From Streptomyces sp. 846.5 (GTDB lineage: Bacteria > Actinomycetota > Actinomycetes > Streptomycetales > Streptomycetaceae), in NCBI RefSeq assembly GCF_004365705.1, contig NZ_SOBN01000003.1, positions 124,001-188,000 of the forward strand: a DNA stretch of 64,000 bases, written 5' to 3'. The position numbers and the translations under genes are program-made. Below are positions 16,045 through 25,540 of this stretch, one piece after another. The notes beneath the pieces are model-generated. The model had not been told where the DNA came from, searched no databases, and saw only the letters and a list, made by a program, of their open reading frames with translations. Each line of letters starts with the position of its first letter. Positions within the stretch are counted from its first letter, which is position 1.

Positions 16045-17640
16045 ATGACAGCCGTGGAAGCACGGACCGCAGGGGACACGGCGGCTCGCGCCGCCGTGTC
16101 CCTTCGGGGAGTGAGCAAGAGCTACGGGCCGGTCAAGGTGCTGGACATCCCGGAGCTGGAACTGATCAGCGGTCAGATCGTGGGCGTGGTCGGCGAGAAC
16201 GGCGCCGGCAAGTCCACGCTGATGGGGGTGCTCTCCGGCACCGTGGCCGCCAGCACCGGCAGCATCGTGATCGACGGGCAGGAGCTGCACAGCGGTCGCC
16301 CGGACCACGCCCAGAGCCTCGGGGTCAGCCTGGTCGCCCAGGAGTTCCCCCTGGTCGGGCAGTTGAGTGTGGCCGAGAACCTGCTGCTGGGCCGCCGTCC
16401 CACCAGCAGCGAGGGCCGCCGCTTCGGCAGCTGGCGCTACGACCGGGCCGGCACCAAGGCCGAGGCCCGGGCGCTGCTGGCGGACGTCGGGGTCGAGGGC
16501 GTGGACGTCGACCGTCCGGTGGAGCGGCTGCCCGTTCCGGTCCGGCAGATGATCGAGATCGCCAAGGCATGGGGCCACCACCCGCTGGTGCTGATCCTGG
16601 ACGAGCCGACCTCCTCGCTGGGACCGGTGGAGGCGGACAAGGTGCTCGCGCTGGCGCGCCGGCACGCCGAGTCCGGCGGAGCGGTGCTGTTCATCGGGCA
16701 CCGGCTGGACGAGGTGCGTTCGCTGGCCGACCGGGTGATCGTGCTGCGCGGCGGTCGGCTGGTCGCCGACCTGACGCCGGACGAGGCATCCGAGGAGCGG
16801 CTGATCCGGGAGATGGTCGGCAGCGAGCTGGCCAAGGCCGACGTCAGCCCGCCGCCCTCGGTCGAGCGCGAGGTGGTGCTGCGGACCGAGGGTCTGACGG
16901 CCGACGGTCTCGGCCCGGTCGACCTGGAGGTGCGGGCGGGGGAGATCCTGGGCGTGGCCGGGCTGATGGGCTCGGGCCGCAGCCGGCTGCTGCACACCGT
17001 GATGGGCGCCCAGCCCAGGACCGGCGGCACCGTCGAGTTCAAGGGCGAGCCGTTCCACCCGCGCCATCCGGCCGACTCGGTCGCGGCCGGGATAGGTCTG
17101 GTGCCGGAGGACCGCAAGGAGCAGTCGCTGGTACTGGGCGCCTCGGTGCGCTGGAACATCACCCTGGCCACCCTGCGCCGGATCAGCCGCCGCGGGGTGC
17201 TGACCCCGCGCGCCGACCGCGAGCATGCGGCCCGGCTGGTCCAGGAGCTGGGCGTGCGGCTGCACTCGGCCGAGCAGCCGGTGGGCGACCTGTCCGGCGG
17301 CAACCAACAGAAGGTCGTCTTCGGCCGCTGGCTGGCCACCGAGCCGAAACTGCTGCTGCTGGACGAGCCGACCCGCGGCGTGGACGTGGGGGCCAAGGCG
17401 GAGATCTACGGGCTGATCGACGAGGCGGCCAAGGAGGGTCTGGCGGTGGTCGCGGCCTCGTCCGAGCTGGAGGAGCTGCTGTGGATCTGCCACCGGATCG
17501 TGGTGATGGCGAACGGCCGGGTGGTCGCCGACATCCCCAGGGAGCGGTTCAGCAAGGAACTGATCATGACGGCCGCGGCGGGGACGCAGAGCACCCAGTC
17601 CTCGGAAGCGCAGGCCGCAGCGAAAGAGGCGATGGCATGA
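16045..17640 (+). CDS. CUT2-type sugar ABC transporter, double ATPase
   Basis: A 531-residue ATPase with two fused nucleotide-binding domains, as in RbsA, XylG and AraG. The N-terminal half has Walker A GENGAGKST (about residues 51-59) and Walker B LVLILDEPTSSLG, but a degenerate signature (LPVPVRQMIEIAKA). The C-terminal half has a degenerate Walker A region (GLMGSGRSRLL), an intact signature LSGGNQQK, and LLLLDEPTRGVDVGAKAEIY. This asymmetry is normal for the family. Start is ATG 16045 behind GAGG, ten bases after the receptor stop, and the stop overlaps the permease start. It energises uptake of the sugar bound by the lipoprotein. Confidence 0.92.
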   Translation: MTAVEARTAGDTAARAAVSLRGVSKSYGPVKVLDIPELELISGQIVGVVGENGAGKSTLMGVLSGTVAASTGSIVIDGQELHSGRPDHAQSLGVSLVAQEFPLVGQLSVAENLLLGRRPTSSEGRRFGSWRYDRAGTKAEARALLADVGVEGVDVDRPVERLPVPVRQMIEIAKAWGHHPLVLILDEPTSSLGPVEADKVLALARRHAESGGAVLFIGHRLDEVRSLADRVIVLRGGRLVADLTPDEASEERLIREMVGSELAKADVSPPPSVEREVVLRTEGLTADGLGPVDLEVRAGEILGVAGLMGSGRSRLLHTVMGAQPRTGGTVEFKGEPFHPRHPADSVAAGIGLVPEDRKEQSLVLGASVRWNITLATLRRISRRGVLTPRADREHAARLVQELGVRLHSAEQPVGDLSGGNQQKVVFGRWLATEPKLLLLDEPTRGVDVGAKAEIYGLIDEAAKEGLAVVAASSELEELLWICHRIVVMANGRVVADIPRERFSKELIMTAAAGTQSTQSSEAQAAAKEAMA

Positions 17641-18659
17641 GCAGCAGCACGGACACCGCGCCCGCACCGGCGGCGCCGGCCGCCGCGCCGAAGCCGGGCG
17701 CAGGCCTGCTCCGGCGGCTGGTGGAGACGCCCGAGGTGGGCGTGGTCGTGGCCTGCGTGGTGGTGTTCACCGCGCTGGCGATCGACAAGTCGACCTTCGC
17801 AAGCGCGGTCAATCTGCAGGGCATGGGCTTCGACCTGGCCCAGTACGGACTGATCGCCATCGGTGAGTCGCTGGTGATCCTGACCGGCGGCATCGACCTC
17901 TCGGTCGGGGCGCTGCTGGGCACCAGCGTGATCCTGGCCTCCTGGTTCAACGTCAGGGCCGGGCTGCCGGCCGGGGTGGCGATCCTGTTCACGCTGGCGA
18001 TCTGCGGCACCGTGGGCCTGATCCACGGGCTGGCGGTGACCCGGCTGAAGATGCCGCCGTTCGTCACCACCCTGGTGACCTACACCGTCGCCCAGGGCGT
18101 GACCCTGGCCATCACCTCCGGCACCTCCATTCCCGGCATCTCCGGCTTCTTCGCGAACCTCGGCCAGAGCTACCTGGCCCAGATCCCGGTGCCGCTGGTG
18201 CTGTTCGTGATCGTGGCGGTGGCGGCCTGGTTCTTCCTGGAGCGCACCTACCAGGGCCGTCAGGTGTACGCGGTCGGCGGAAACGCCGAGGCCGCGCGGC
18301 TGGCCGGCATCCGGGGCAACCGCCGGGTGGTGTCCATGTACGTCACCAGCTCCCTCCTCTCCGGGCTCGGCGGCATGCTGGTGCTCGGCCGGATGGGCGT
18401 CGGCTCCGCGAGCGGGGTCGGCGTCGGCTGGGAGCTCTCGGCGATCGCCGCGGCGGTCATCGGCGGGGTCAGCCTGATGGGCGGCCAGGGACGCATCGTG
18501 GGCATCGTCGCCGGCGCGGTTCTGCTGGAGCTCATCAACAACGGCCTGACCACCCTGCAGATCAACTCCAACTACACCCAGATCGTGCTGGGCACGGTGC
18601 TCGGCATCGCCATCACCGCCGACCGGCTGCGGGCACGCCGACTGGCCAAGCGACGCTGA
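17637..18659 (+). CDS. CUT2-type sugar ABC transporter permease
   Basis: A 340-residue inner-membrane permease of the RbsC/AraH type. After an Ala/Pro-rich cytoplasmic start of about 25 residues come eight to ten hydrophobic segments. The conserved ILTGGIDLSVGALLGTS motif and the cytoplasmic coupling loop VGGNAEAARLAGI identify the family. It begins at an ATGA overlap with the ATPase gene. A single permease gene implies a homodimeric channel. The unit ends at a hairpin before the secreted arabinofuranosidase. Confidence 0.92.
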   Translation: MSSSTDTAPAPAAPAAAPKPGAGLLRRLVETPEVGVVVACVVVFTALAIDKSTFASAVNLQGMGFDLAQYGLIAIGESLVILTGGIDLSVGALLGTSVILASWFNVRAGLPAGVAILFTLAICGTVGLIHGLAVTRLKMPPFVTTLVTYTVAQGVTLAITSGTSIPGISGFFANLGQSYLAQIPVPLVLFVIVAVAAWFFLERTYQGRQVYAVGGNAEAARLAGIRGNRRVVSMYVTSSLLSGLGGMLVLGRMGVGSASGVGVGWELSAIAAAVIGGVSLMGGQGRIVGIVAGAVLLELINNGLTTLQINSNYTQIVLGTVLGIAITADRLRARRLAKRR

Positions 18660-18708
18660 ACAACCGTCCGAACAACTGACTGACCGTCTGGCAGCGGAGA
18701 GCTGACTC

Positions 18709-18741
18709 GGGTCGGCGACGGGGCATCCCGGTCGCCGACCC
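18709..18741 (+). terminator. Hairpin terminator after the transporter operon
   Basis: Eleven-base perfect arms (GGGTCGGCGAC and complement) enclose an 11-base spacer that can itself add three G-C pairs (GGG...CCC). It lies 50 bases after the permease stop. Confidence 0.65.
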
Positions 18742-18834
18742 GCGCGAGCCCTCGGCTCGGCATGCCCAGGCCCCTGGCTCGACCCCCACATCAGCACCGT
18801 ACGGATCGGGATCCATCGTCAGCTGAGAGGTGTC

Positions 18835-21800
18835 ATGTCCATATCACGCATGAGACGGGGGCGCGGCCGCGCCGTCGCTCTCACCGCCACCGTCGCGATG
18901 CTCTTCGGCGGCCTCACCACCGCCATCGGCAGCGGCACTGCGGGAGCGGCCACCACCGCCCCCAGCCTCGCCGCGCACCTGGCCCTGGACGAGGGCAGCG
19001 GCAGCAGCGCCGCCGACTCCTCCGGCAACGGCCACACCGGCACCCTCGGCAGCGGCGCCAGCTGGAGCGCCGGCCAGGTCGGGGCGCACGCGGTCAGCTT
19101 CAACGGCACCGTCAACGGCAACGTCGACATCCCCGCCCCGGTTGTCGACACCACCCAGAGCTTCACCGTCTCCGCCTGGGTCAAGCTCAACAACACCTCC
19201 GGCTACCAGACCGCCGTCAGCATCGACGGCACCAACGTCAGCGGCTTCTACCTGCAACTGCGCGGGGACACCGGCGACTTCGCCTTCACCCGGCTCTCCT
19301 CCGACAGCACCTCCGCCGCCACCTCGGCGATCGCCACCGACGGCACCGCCCCCTCCACCGGCACCTGGTACCACCTGGTCGGCGTCGACGACGAGAGCGC
19401 CGGCAAGCTGCACCTCTACGTCGACGGCGCGGCGCAGACCGACGCCGCCTACACCGGCGGCGGCTGGAAGGCCGCCGGGCACACCCTGATCGGGCGCGGC
19501 CTGTTCGGGGGCAACCCGGTGGACTTCGTCAACGGTTCGGTGGACGACGTCCAGTTCTACCAGGGGGCACTGACAGCCGATCAGGTCTCCGCGATCAACA
19601 CCTCCGCGCACTGGGGTCTGGACGAGGGCAGCGGCAGCAGCGCCGCCGACTCCTCCGGCAACGGCCACACCGCCACCCTCGGCAGCGGCGCGAGCTGGGC
19701 CACCCCGGGCCGGGTCGGCGCGCACGCGCTGACCCTGGACGGCACCGCCAACGGCAACGCCACCGCGACCGGCGCCGTGGTCGACACCCGGCAGTCCTTC
19801 TCGGTCTCCGCCTGGGTGAAGCCCACCACCGTCAGCGGCTTCCAGACCGCGGTCAGTGTCGACGGCGGCACCATCAGCGGCTTCTATCTGCAACTACGCG
19901 GAGACACCGGCAAGTTCGCCTTCACCAGGCTGGCCTCCGACTCCGACTCGGCGGCCGTCGCCACCGTCCCGGCCACCGCCGCGCCCACCGCGGGCCAGTG
20001 GTACCACCTTGTCGGGGTGGACGACGTGGCGGCGGGCAAGCTCTCGCTCTACGTCAACGGCGTGCTCCAGGGCAGCACCGCCTACACCGGGAACTGGCAG
20101 GCCACCGGGGACACCGTGATCGGCCGGGGCCGCTACAACGCCACGCCCGCCGACTTCTTCGGCGGCGGCGTGGACGACGTCCAGCTGTTCGACCACGCGC
20201 TCACCGCCGACGAGGTGCAGACCGTGGTCGGCACCTCCGGCGGCACCCTCAGCGTGGACGCCGCCAACCCGGCCCACGCGCTGCCCTCCACCTTCTTCGG
20301 GGTGATGACCGAGGACATCAACCACTCCGGCGAGGGCGGCCTCTACGCCGAGCTGATCCAGAACCGCTCGATGATGGCCAGCAGCACCAGCCCGGTCGAC
20401 TGGTCCGCGGTCGGCGACTCCGCCATCGCCCTGGACACCGCCAACCCGCTCAACACCGCGCTGACCCAGTCGCTCAAGGTCTCGCTCAACACCGCCACCA
20501 AGGACAGCCGGGCCGGGGTCGCCAACTCGGGCTTCTGGGGCATCCCGGTGGCCGCCAGCCGCAGCTACAAGGTCAGCTTCTTCGCCAAGGCCAGCGCGGG
20601 CTTCAGCGGCCCGCTCACGGTCGACGTCGAGGGCGCCGACGGCACCGTCTACGCCAAGGGCCGGATGGACGGGGTCGGCACCGGCTGGAAGCAGTTCACC
20701 ACCACCATCAGGACCGGCGACGACGCCCCGTCCACCGCCGCCGCCCGCTTCGTGGTCTCCGCGCAGACCGGCAGCGGCGCGACCCTGTGGCTGGACGACG
20801 TCTCGCTGTTCCCGCCGACCTACGGCAACGTCAAGAACGGTCTGCGCACCGATCTGATGACCAAGATCGCCGGGCTGAAGCCCTCGTTCATCCGCGAGCC
20901 GGGCGGCAACTACCTGGAGGGCAACACCCTCGCCACCCGCTTCGACTGGAAGAACACCATCGGCCCGGTCTGGACCCGCCCGGGCCACCAGGACGACGCC
21001 TGGGGCTACTGGTCCACCGACGGCATGGGCCTGCTGGAGTACCTGGAGTGGGCCGAGAGCCTCGGCGCCCAGCCGCTGCTCGCCGTCTACGCCGGCTACA
21101 ACCTCAACGGCAGCCATGTGGACGTGAGCCAGCTCGGCCCCTACGTCCAGGACGCCCTGGACGAGATCCAGTACGCCACCGGCTCCACCACGACGGTCTG
21201 GGGCGCCAAGCGCGCCGCCGACGGCCACCCCAAGCCGTTCAGCATCGGCTATGTCGAGGTCGGCAACGAGGACCAGTTCGACGGCTCCGGCAGCTACGAC
21301 GGCGACAACGGCCGCTTCGCGCAGTTCTACGACGCCATCAAGAAGGCCTACCCCGCCATCAAGGTCATCGCCACCACCACGGTCAAGTCCCGCACCCCGG
21401 ACGTGGTGGACGAGCACTACTACGAGACCCCGGCCTGGATGAACAGCCACGCCAACCTGTACGACTCCACCTCCCGCAGCGGCCCGAAGATCATGGTGGG
21501 GGAGTGGGCCTCGCAGGAGGGCAAGCCGACCCCTGACCTCAACGCGGCGCTCGGCGACGCCTCCTGGCTCACCGGCCTGGAACGCAACTCCGACGTCGTC
21601 ACCCAGGAGGCGTACGCGCCGCTGCTGGCCAATGTCAACAGCGTGCAGTGGAACACCAACCTGATCGGCTTCGACGCGCTGACCAGCTACGGCTCGCCCA
21701 GCTACTACGCCCAGTCGATGCTGGCCCAGCACCACGGGGACCAGGTGCTCAGCGCCGCCTATGCGGGAATCGGCGGCCTGAACACCGTGGTCACCAAGGA

Positions 21801-22059
21801 CTCCGCGACCGGCCGGATCTACATCGCCGTGGTCAACCCGGGCGGCACCGCCCAGCCCGTCACGGTCGACCTGGCCGGCGCCGGCACGGTCGCCGACACC
21901 GGGAGCCAGACGGTGCTCAGCTCGGCCCACCCGACCGACACCAACACCATCAGCGACCCCGCCCATGTCGTCCCGGTGACCAGTCCGGTGCACGGGCTCG
22001 GGACGACCTTCACCCGGACCTTCGCCGCCTACTCGCTCACCATCCTGACGGTGAACTGA
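18835..22059 (+). CDS. Secreted two-LamG GH51 alpha-L-arabinofuranosidase
   Basis: A 1074-residue exported enzyme. Residues 1-40 are a signal peptide (basic SRMRRGRGR, hydrophobic core, cleavage near GAATTA). Two LamG/concanavalin-like domains follow (about 42-245 and 252-455), each ending in a VDDVQ(F/L) motif. A GH51 region starts near 480 (LPSTFFGVMTEDINHSGEGG), interrupted by a carbohydrate-binding-like insert, with acid/base Glu812 in VGNEDQ and nucleophile Glu890 in IMVGEWAS. It should release arabinose from plant arabinoxylan or arabinan outside the cell, supplying the adjacent transporter. Start is ATG 18835 behind GAGAGG. No AraR-type operator precedes it. The LamG pair looks like a tandem duplication. 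Confidence 0.88.
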   Translation: MSISRMRRGRGRAVALTATVAMLFGGLTTAIGSGTAGAATTAPSLAAHLALDEGSGSSAADSSGNGHTGTLGSGASWSAGQVGAHAVSFNGTVNGNVDIPAPVVDTTQSFTVSAWVKLNNTSGYQTAVSIDGTNVSGFYLQLRGDTGDFAFTRLSSDSTSAATSAIATDGTAPSTGTWYHLVGVDDESAGKLHLYVDGAAQTDAAYTGGGWKAAGHTLIGRGLFGGNPVDFVNGSVDDVQFYQGALTADQVSAINTSAHWGLDEGSGSSAADSSGNGHTATLGSGASWATPGRVGAHALTLDGTANGNATATGAVVDTRQSFSVSAWVKPTTVSGFQTAVSVDGGTISGFYLQLRGDTGKFAFTRLASDSDSAAVATVPATAAPTAGQWYHLVGVDDVAAGKLSLYVNGVLQGSTAYTGNWQATGDTVIGRGRYNATPADFFGGGVDDVQLFDHALTADEVQTVVGTSGGTLSVDAANPAHALPSTFFGVMTEDINHSGEGGLYAELIQNRSMMASSTSPVDWSAVGDSAIALDTANPLNTALTQSLKVSLNTATKDSRAGVANSGFWGIPVAASRSYKVSFFAKASAGFSGPLTVDVEGADGTVYAKGRMDGVGTGWKQFTTTIRTGDDAPSTAAARFVVSAQTGSGATLWLDDVSLFPPTYGNVKNGLRTDLMTKIAGLKPSFIREPGGNYLEGNTLATRFDWKNTIGPVWTRPGHQDDAWGYWSTDGMGLLEYLEWAESLGAQPLLAVYAGYNLNGSHVDVSQLGPYVQDALDEIQYATGSTTTVWGAKRAADGHPKPFSIGYVEVGNEDQFDGSGSYDGDNGRFAQFYDAIKKAYPAIKVIATTTVKSRTPDVVDEHYYETPAWMNSHANLYDSTSRSGPKIMVGEWASQEGKPTPDLNAALGDASWLTGLERNSDVVTQEAYAPLLANVNSVQWNTNLIGFDALTSYGSPSYYAQSMLAQHHGDQVLSAAYAGIGGLNTVVTKDSATGRIYIAVVNPGGTAQPVTVDLAGAGTVADTGSQTVLSSAHPTDTNTISDPAHVVPVTSPVHGLGTTFTRTFAAYSLTILTVN

Positions 22060-22082
22060 ACCGAACTGAACCGAGCTGAACC

Positions 22083-22114
22083 GATGCCCCGTCCGACCGC
22101 TCGGACGGGGCATC
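22083..22114 (+). terminator. Terminator after the secreted arabinofuranosidase
   Basis: Fourteen-base perfect arms (GATGCCCCGTCCGA and complement) close on a four-base loop. Just before it, 22054-22084 is a short tandem repeat of TGAACCGAAC-like units; the first begins at the stop codon. Confidence 0.75.
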
Positions 22115-22189
22115 GTCATTCGGCAGACAGCAGACGAAAAGGCAATTAATAGGACATGAGTAGTCGTCACATTGCTGGGTGATTGTTCG

Positions 22190-22219
22190 TTGACAGCACG
22201 TCAGTACCTCCTGAAGGAT
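22190..22219 (+). promoter_or_regulatory. Candidate promoter of the secreted amidase gene
   Basis: A consensus TTGACA (22190-22195) and AAGGAT (22214-22219) are 18 bases apart in a stretch that is AT-rich for this genome. Transcription would start near 22226, about 50 bases before the preferred GTG. Confidence 0.45.
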
Positions 22220-22276
22220 GAGCACCTTCTGACCTTCTATTCACGGGATTGGTTGGTTCCAGTGGGGGATCGCATC

Positions 22277-24592
22277 GTGCGATGGCAGCGGGTGGTGAGT
22301 GCGGGAACCGCACTGCTGCTCGGGGCCGTGCTGGTGCCGCTGTCGTCGAGTACGGCGGCAGCGGTGAGTTGTGGAAGTACTCCGGAGTTCGGGCCGGTCA
22401 GGCCCACCAATCTCCAGGTGGCCGGGCTGGCCACCGGAGCGCCGGTCCTGTCGGGAATCGTGTCCTCGGACCTCGGCACCGGACTGGTGACCGGGAACAT
22501 CTTTCTGACGGACTCCACCGGGGCAGCGGTCGGCGGTACGCCGACGGCCACCGGCACGGTGCCCAGCGGCAGCCGCGTCAGCTGGCAGGTGCCGTCCGGT
22601 GCGCTGACGGCCGGGGCCAGCTACAACTGGAAAATGACCTCGCCCCGCGGCTGCGTCCAGGAGACGACCCTGGGCACCGGGTTCACGGTTCCCGGCGGCT
22701 CCGGCGGCACGGGGTCGGGCAGCACCGGCCCCTCCTCGGTCACGCTCAGCGGTGCGTCCCTGGTCGCCCAGACCGCGATCGCGGGCGGCTCGGGTGCGGT
22801 GGCCGGCGGTGCGTTCAGCGTCGGCGGCGACGGGACCAACCAGTGGGTGTCCTCGCTGAAGGCCGACCTGTCGTCGATCCCGACGGGTTCCTCGATCAAC
22901 AGTGCCACACTGAACCTGACCCCTGCGGCCTGCCTCGGCTCCTGCTCCGCAGACAGCCTGACGATCACTCAGGCGACCTCGGACGTGGCCGCCGCGAGCA
23001 CCGGTTCGGCGCTCTCCTCGGTGGGCGGCGGGATGAGCTTCACCGCGTCCGAGACCGCCTCCGCGGACGACATCAGCACCCTGGTCGGCGCCTGGTTCGC
23101 CGGGGACGTCCCCAACGACGGTCTGCTGCTGACCGGTTCGGCGAGCGCGGCGTCCGGTGAGAGGTACAGCGGCGCGAGCCTGACCGTGAACTACACTCCG
23201 CCCACTGCGGCCACCGCGCCGCAGACTCTCACCCTGACACCGGGCGACGGCGGGGTGATCGCGGGATGGGCCGAGCCGTCCTCGACCGGCTACATCGACG
23301 CGTCCGCCGGTACCGACGGCATCACCTCGTACACCGCGACCGCCACGGATCCGTCCGGGAAGGTGGTCGCCACGGCCACCACCACGGACACCTCGGCCGT
23401 GCTGTCCGGACTGAACGACGCGACATCCTACCTCGTCTCGGTCACCGCGACCAACCCGGTCGGGGTCAGCCCCGCGGTCACCGGCAGCGCCACCCCGGAG
23501 GCGGTCCCGGGCGGGAAGCAGCAGTACATCGACGCGGTGTCGCAGTTCCTCAACGCACGGAACGCCCTGCAGATGGGGGCGGCGACGACCGCCTCCGCCG
23601 CCACCGCGGCGGACACCCAGAAGGCGGCGATCACCACCTGGCTGGGCAACGAGGCCAGTGCGGACACCGCTGTGGCCGCCTACGCCACGTCCAACGGCCA
23701 GCAGGACACCAACGATGTGACCACCCTGACCAACGTGCTGGCCGCACTGGACCCGACCGGCTCGACGGTCAACGTCTACGCGACCGCCAACGAGTCGTTC
23801 ACGACGGTGGACACCAGCACCGGTACCGCCCAGTCGATCCCCGGTAGTGAGACCGACCCGGTCGAGTACAGCTTCTCGGTCGGCTCCAGTCCGGTGGTCA
23901 CCAACTTCACCGACGCGAGTGCCGTGGTCGTGCCGGTCAGTGCGAAGACCTCGAGCACGGCCTACTCGGCCGCGCTGGACGCCCCCGCGCCGACCGCTCC
24001 GGCACCGCTCACCGTGGACTCCACCGGTGACCACTTCGCCGCGGTTCCCAGCGGCACCGTGCAGCCGATGTACCACTACGGCAACCTGAACGGTATCGTC
24101 AACTGGGCCAACAACAACTGGAACGGCACCTCCAACGGCTTCGGCGACGACTGCACGGACTTCGCGTCCCGTGCCATGCACTACGGCGGCGGCATGCCGG
24201 AGAACGTGGCCCCCGCTCCGATCCTGCAGTACACCAATGACGCCTACTGGTTCCAGTACACCTACTGGTACGGCCTGACCAAGACCAGCTACTCCTGGGC
24301 CGGCGCCTGGCACCTGTCGGACTACCAGTACCATCAGGGCGCCTGGTTTGTCCCCTATGTCAGCTGGGCCGCCGCGGGCGACCTGATCTGGCCGAACTGG
24401 TCCGGCGGCGGGTGGACCGGGATCAGCCACACCGGGATCGTCGCCTACAACTCCGGCAGCAACCTCTACATCGACCAGCACACCAACAACCGCTACCACG
24501 AGCCGTTGTGGAAGGTCGCCGGCCAGCAGACCTGGCAGGGCAGCAATCCGCATCTGAGTCTGTGGGTGGCGCAGCCGTACGAGAAGAACTGA
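22277..24592 (+). CDS. Large secreted protein with C-terminal amidase_6-like domain
   Basis: A 771-residue exported protein. A signal peptide (about 1-33, VRWQRVVSAGTALLLGAV) is followed by a beta-rich region, a part resembling DNRLRE modules (about 185-300, LKADLSSIPTGSSINSATLNL), a fibronectin type III-like domain (about 305-405), a long Ala/Thr-rich spacer, and a C-terminal domain from about 600. That domain has DDCTDFASRAMHYGG, HLSDYQYHQ and ISHTGIVAYNSG, the Cys and His motifs of putative amidase_6/CHAP-like hydrolases that cut peptide or amide bonds in cell walls. GTG 22277 is chosen for the GGGGG eight bases upstream and for the clean signal peptide. Cell-wall activity is inferred. Confidence 0.7.
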   Translation: MRWQRVVSAGTALLLGAVLVPLSSSTAAAVSCGSTPEFGPVRPTNLQVAGLATGAPVLSGIVSSDLGTGLVTGNIFLTDSTGAAVGGTPTATGTVPSGSRVSWQVPSGALTAGASYNWKMTSPRGCVQETTLGTGFTVPGGSGGTGSGSTGPSSVTLSGASLVAQTAIAGGSGAVAGGAFSVGGDGTNQWVSSLKADLSSIPTGSSINSATLNLTPAACLGSCSADSLTITQATSDVAAASTGSALSSVGGGMSFTASETASADDISTLVGAWFAGDVPNDGLLLTGSASAASGERYSGASLTVNYTPPTAATAPQTLTLTPGDGGVIAGWAEPSSTGYIDASAGTDGITSYTATATDPSGKVVATATTTDTSAVLSGLNDATSYLVSVTATNPVGVSPAVTGSATPEAVPGGKQQYIDAVSQFLNARNALQMGAATTASAATAADTQKAAITTWLGNEASADTAVAAYATSNGQQDTNDVTTLTNVLAALDPTGSTVNVYATANESFTTVDTSTGTAQSIPGSETDPVEYSFSVGSSPVVTNFTDASAVVVPVSAKTSSTAYSAALDAPAPTAPAPLTVDSTGDHFAAVPSGTVQPMYHYGNLNGIVNWANNNWNGTSNGFGDDCTDFASRAMHYGGGMPENVAPAPILQYTNDAYWFQYTYWYGLTKTSYSWAGAWHLSDYQYHQGAWFVPYVSWAAAGDLIWPNWSGGGWTGISHTGIVAYNSGSNLYIDQHTNNRYHEPLWKVAGQQTWQGSNPHLSLWVAQPYEKN

Positions 24593-24599
24593 AGCGCCG

Positions 24600-25154
24600 A
24601 TGAGTCTTCGTGGAACGGTGTCGGCGGTCGCCCTGGTGGCGGCCGTCGGCACGGCGATCGCCGGTTGCGGCTCCAGTGCCTCGAAGCCGCAGCACACCCC
24701 CTACGTCGAGCTGAGCAGCGGCAGCTACCAGGGTTCAGCCTGGCAGCTGTTCGCCTGGCAGCAGGACGCCCAACTCTGTATGGCACTGCTGCCGGGCGGC
24801 GCGGACCCGGACCACCCCTCGCCGTCCTCCGGCGGCTCCTGGGCCGGCGCGGGAGGCGCCGGATGCGCCTTCAACAACCATGACTCCGGCACCGGCTACT
24901 ACGCGGGCTCGACCGGCCCGGCCGGGAGCCGCTTCGCCTACGGTCCGCTCCCGGAGACCGCCACCCAGATCCGGGTGGCGGCGAACGAGATACTGACCAC
25001 GGCACAGCTTCCCGGCGGCAAGGGACTGCCCGCCGGGCGGTACTGGATCCACCTGATGGCCAAGGACTGGCCCTCCGCCACGGACGGCGCGGCCCTGGAC
25101 ACCCCCCAGCCCCTGGACGCGCGCGGCGGGAAGGTCGCCTTCCAGGATTTCTGA
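24600..25154 (+). CDS. Small lipoprotein of unknown function
   Basis: A 184-residue protein with a lipoprotein signal: hydrophobic residues 7-20 and a lipobox ending in Cys at AIAGC (about residue 23), then GSSASKPQ. The mature part is Gly/Ser-rich with the segment TATQIRVAANEILTTAQLPGGKG and no enzyme motif I recognise. It starts seven bases after the amidase stop with no strong ribosome site, so it is probably co-transcribed and perhaps coupled. A perfect terminator follows at 25202. It may assist or anchor the amidase, but that is only context. Confidence 0.65.
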   Translation: MSLRGTVSAVALVAAVGTAIAGCGSSASKPQHTPYVELSSGSYQGSAWQLFAWQQDAQLCMALLPGGADPDHPSPSSGGSWAGAGGAGCAFNNHDSGTGYYAGSTGPAGSRFAYGPLPETATQIRVAANEILTTAQLPGGKGLPAGRYWIHLMAKDWPSATDGAALDTPQPLDARGGKVAFQDF

Positions 25155-25201
25155 CGGGTAATTAGGTTAATCATCCAAACCGATGAATGCGATCGTCCGA
25201 C

Positions 25202-25246
25202 AAGCACGCGCATTCCACCCTTCCGGGGTGGGATGCGCGTGCTTTT
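25202..25246 (+). terminator. Rho-independent terminator of the amidase/lipoprotein unit
   Basis: Nineteen-base arms (AAGCACGCGCATTCCACCC with its partner, one G-U pair) close on a five-base loop and are followed by TTTT. This is the most classical terminator in the left half of the window. Confidence 0.9.
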
Positions 25247-25540
25247 GGGTGGTTCCGATGGAGCGTCACCCACGGCGGGCCGTGGCGCGGTACCGTTTCC
25301 TCAGCATTCCGATGAGCGCTCAACTTCTTGATGGATCGACCGAATCGGGCCGATTTTGGCCACGGCGAGTGAGCCTCTGTCCGATTTGTTGAGATAATTG
25401 ACTGAGTAGTGTTTACGGAACGTCACTTCGGGTAGCCATCCCCATCGTGACGTGTTGACATCATGTCGACATCTGGAGTTCTCGGACGTGGCAACGAGGC
25501 CGCTGGGGAAGGCGCCCCTCGCACCACACTGGAGGTCCCG

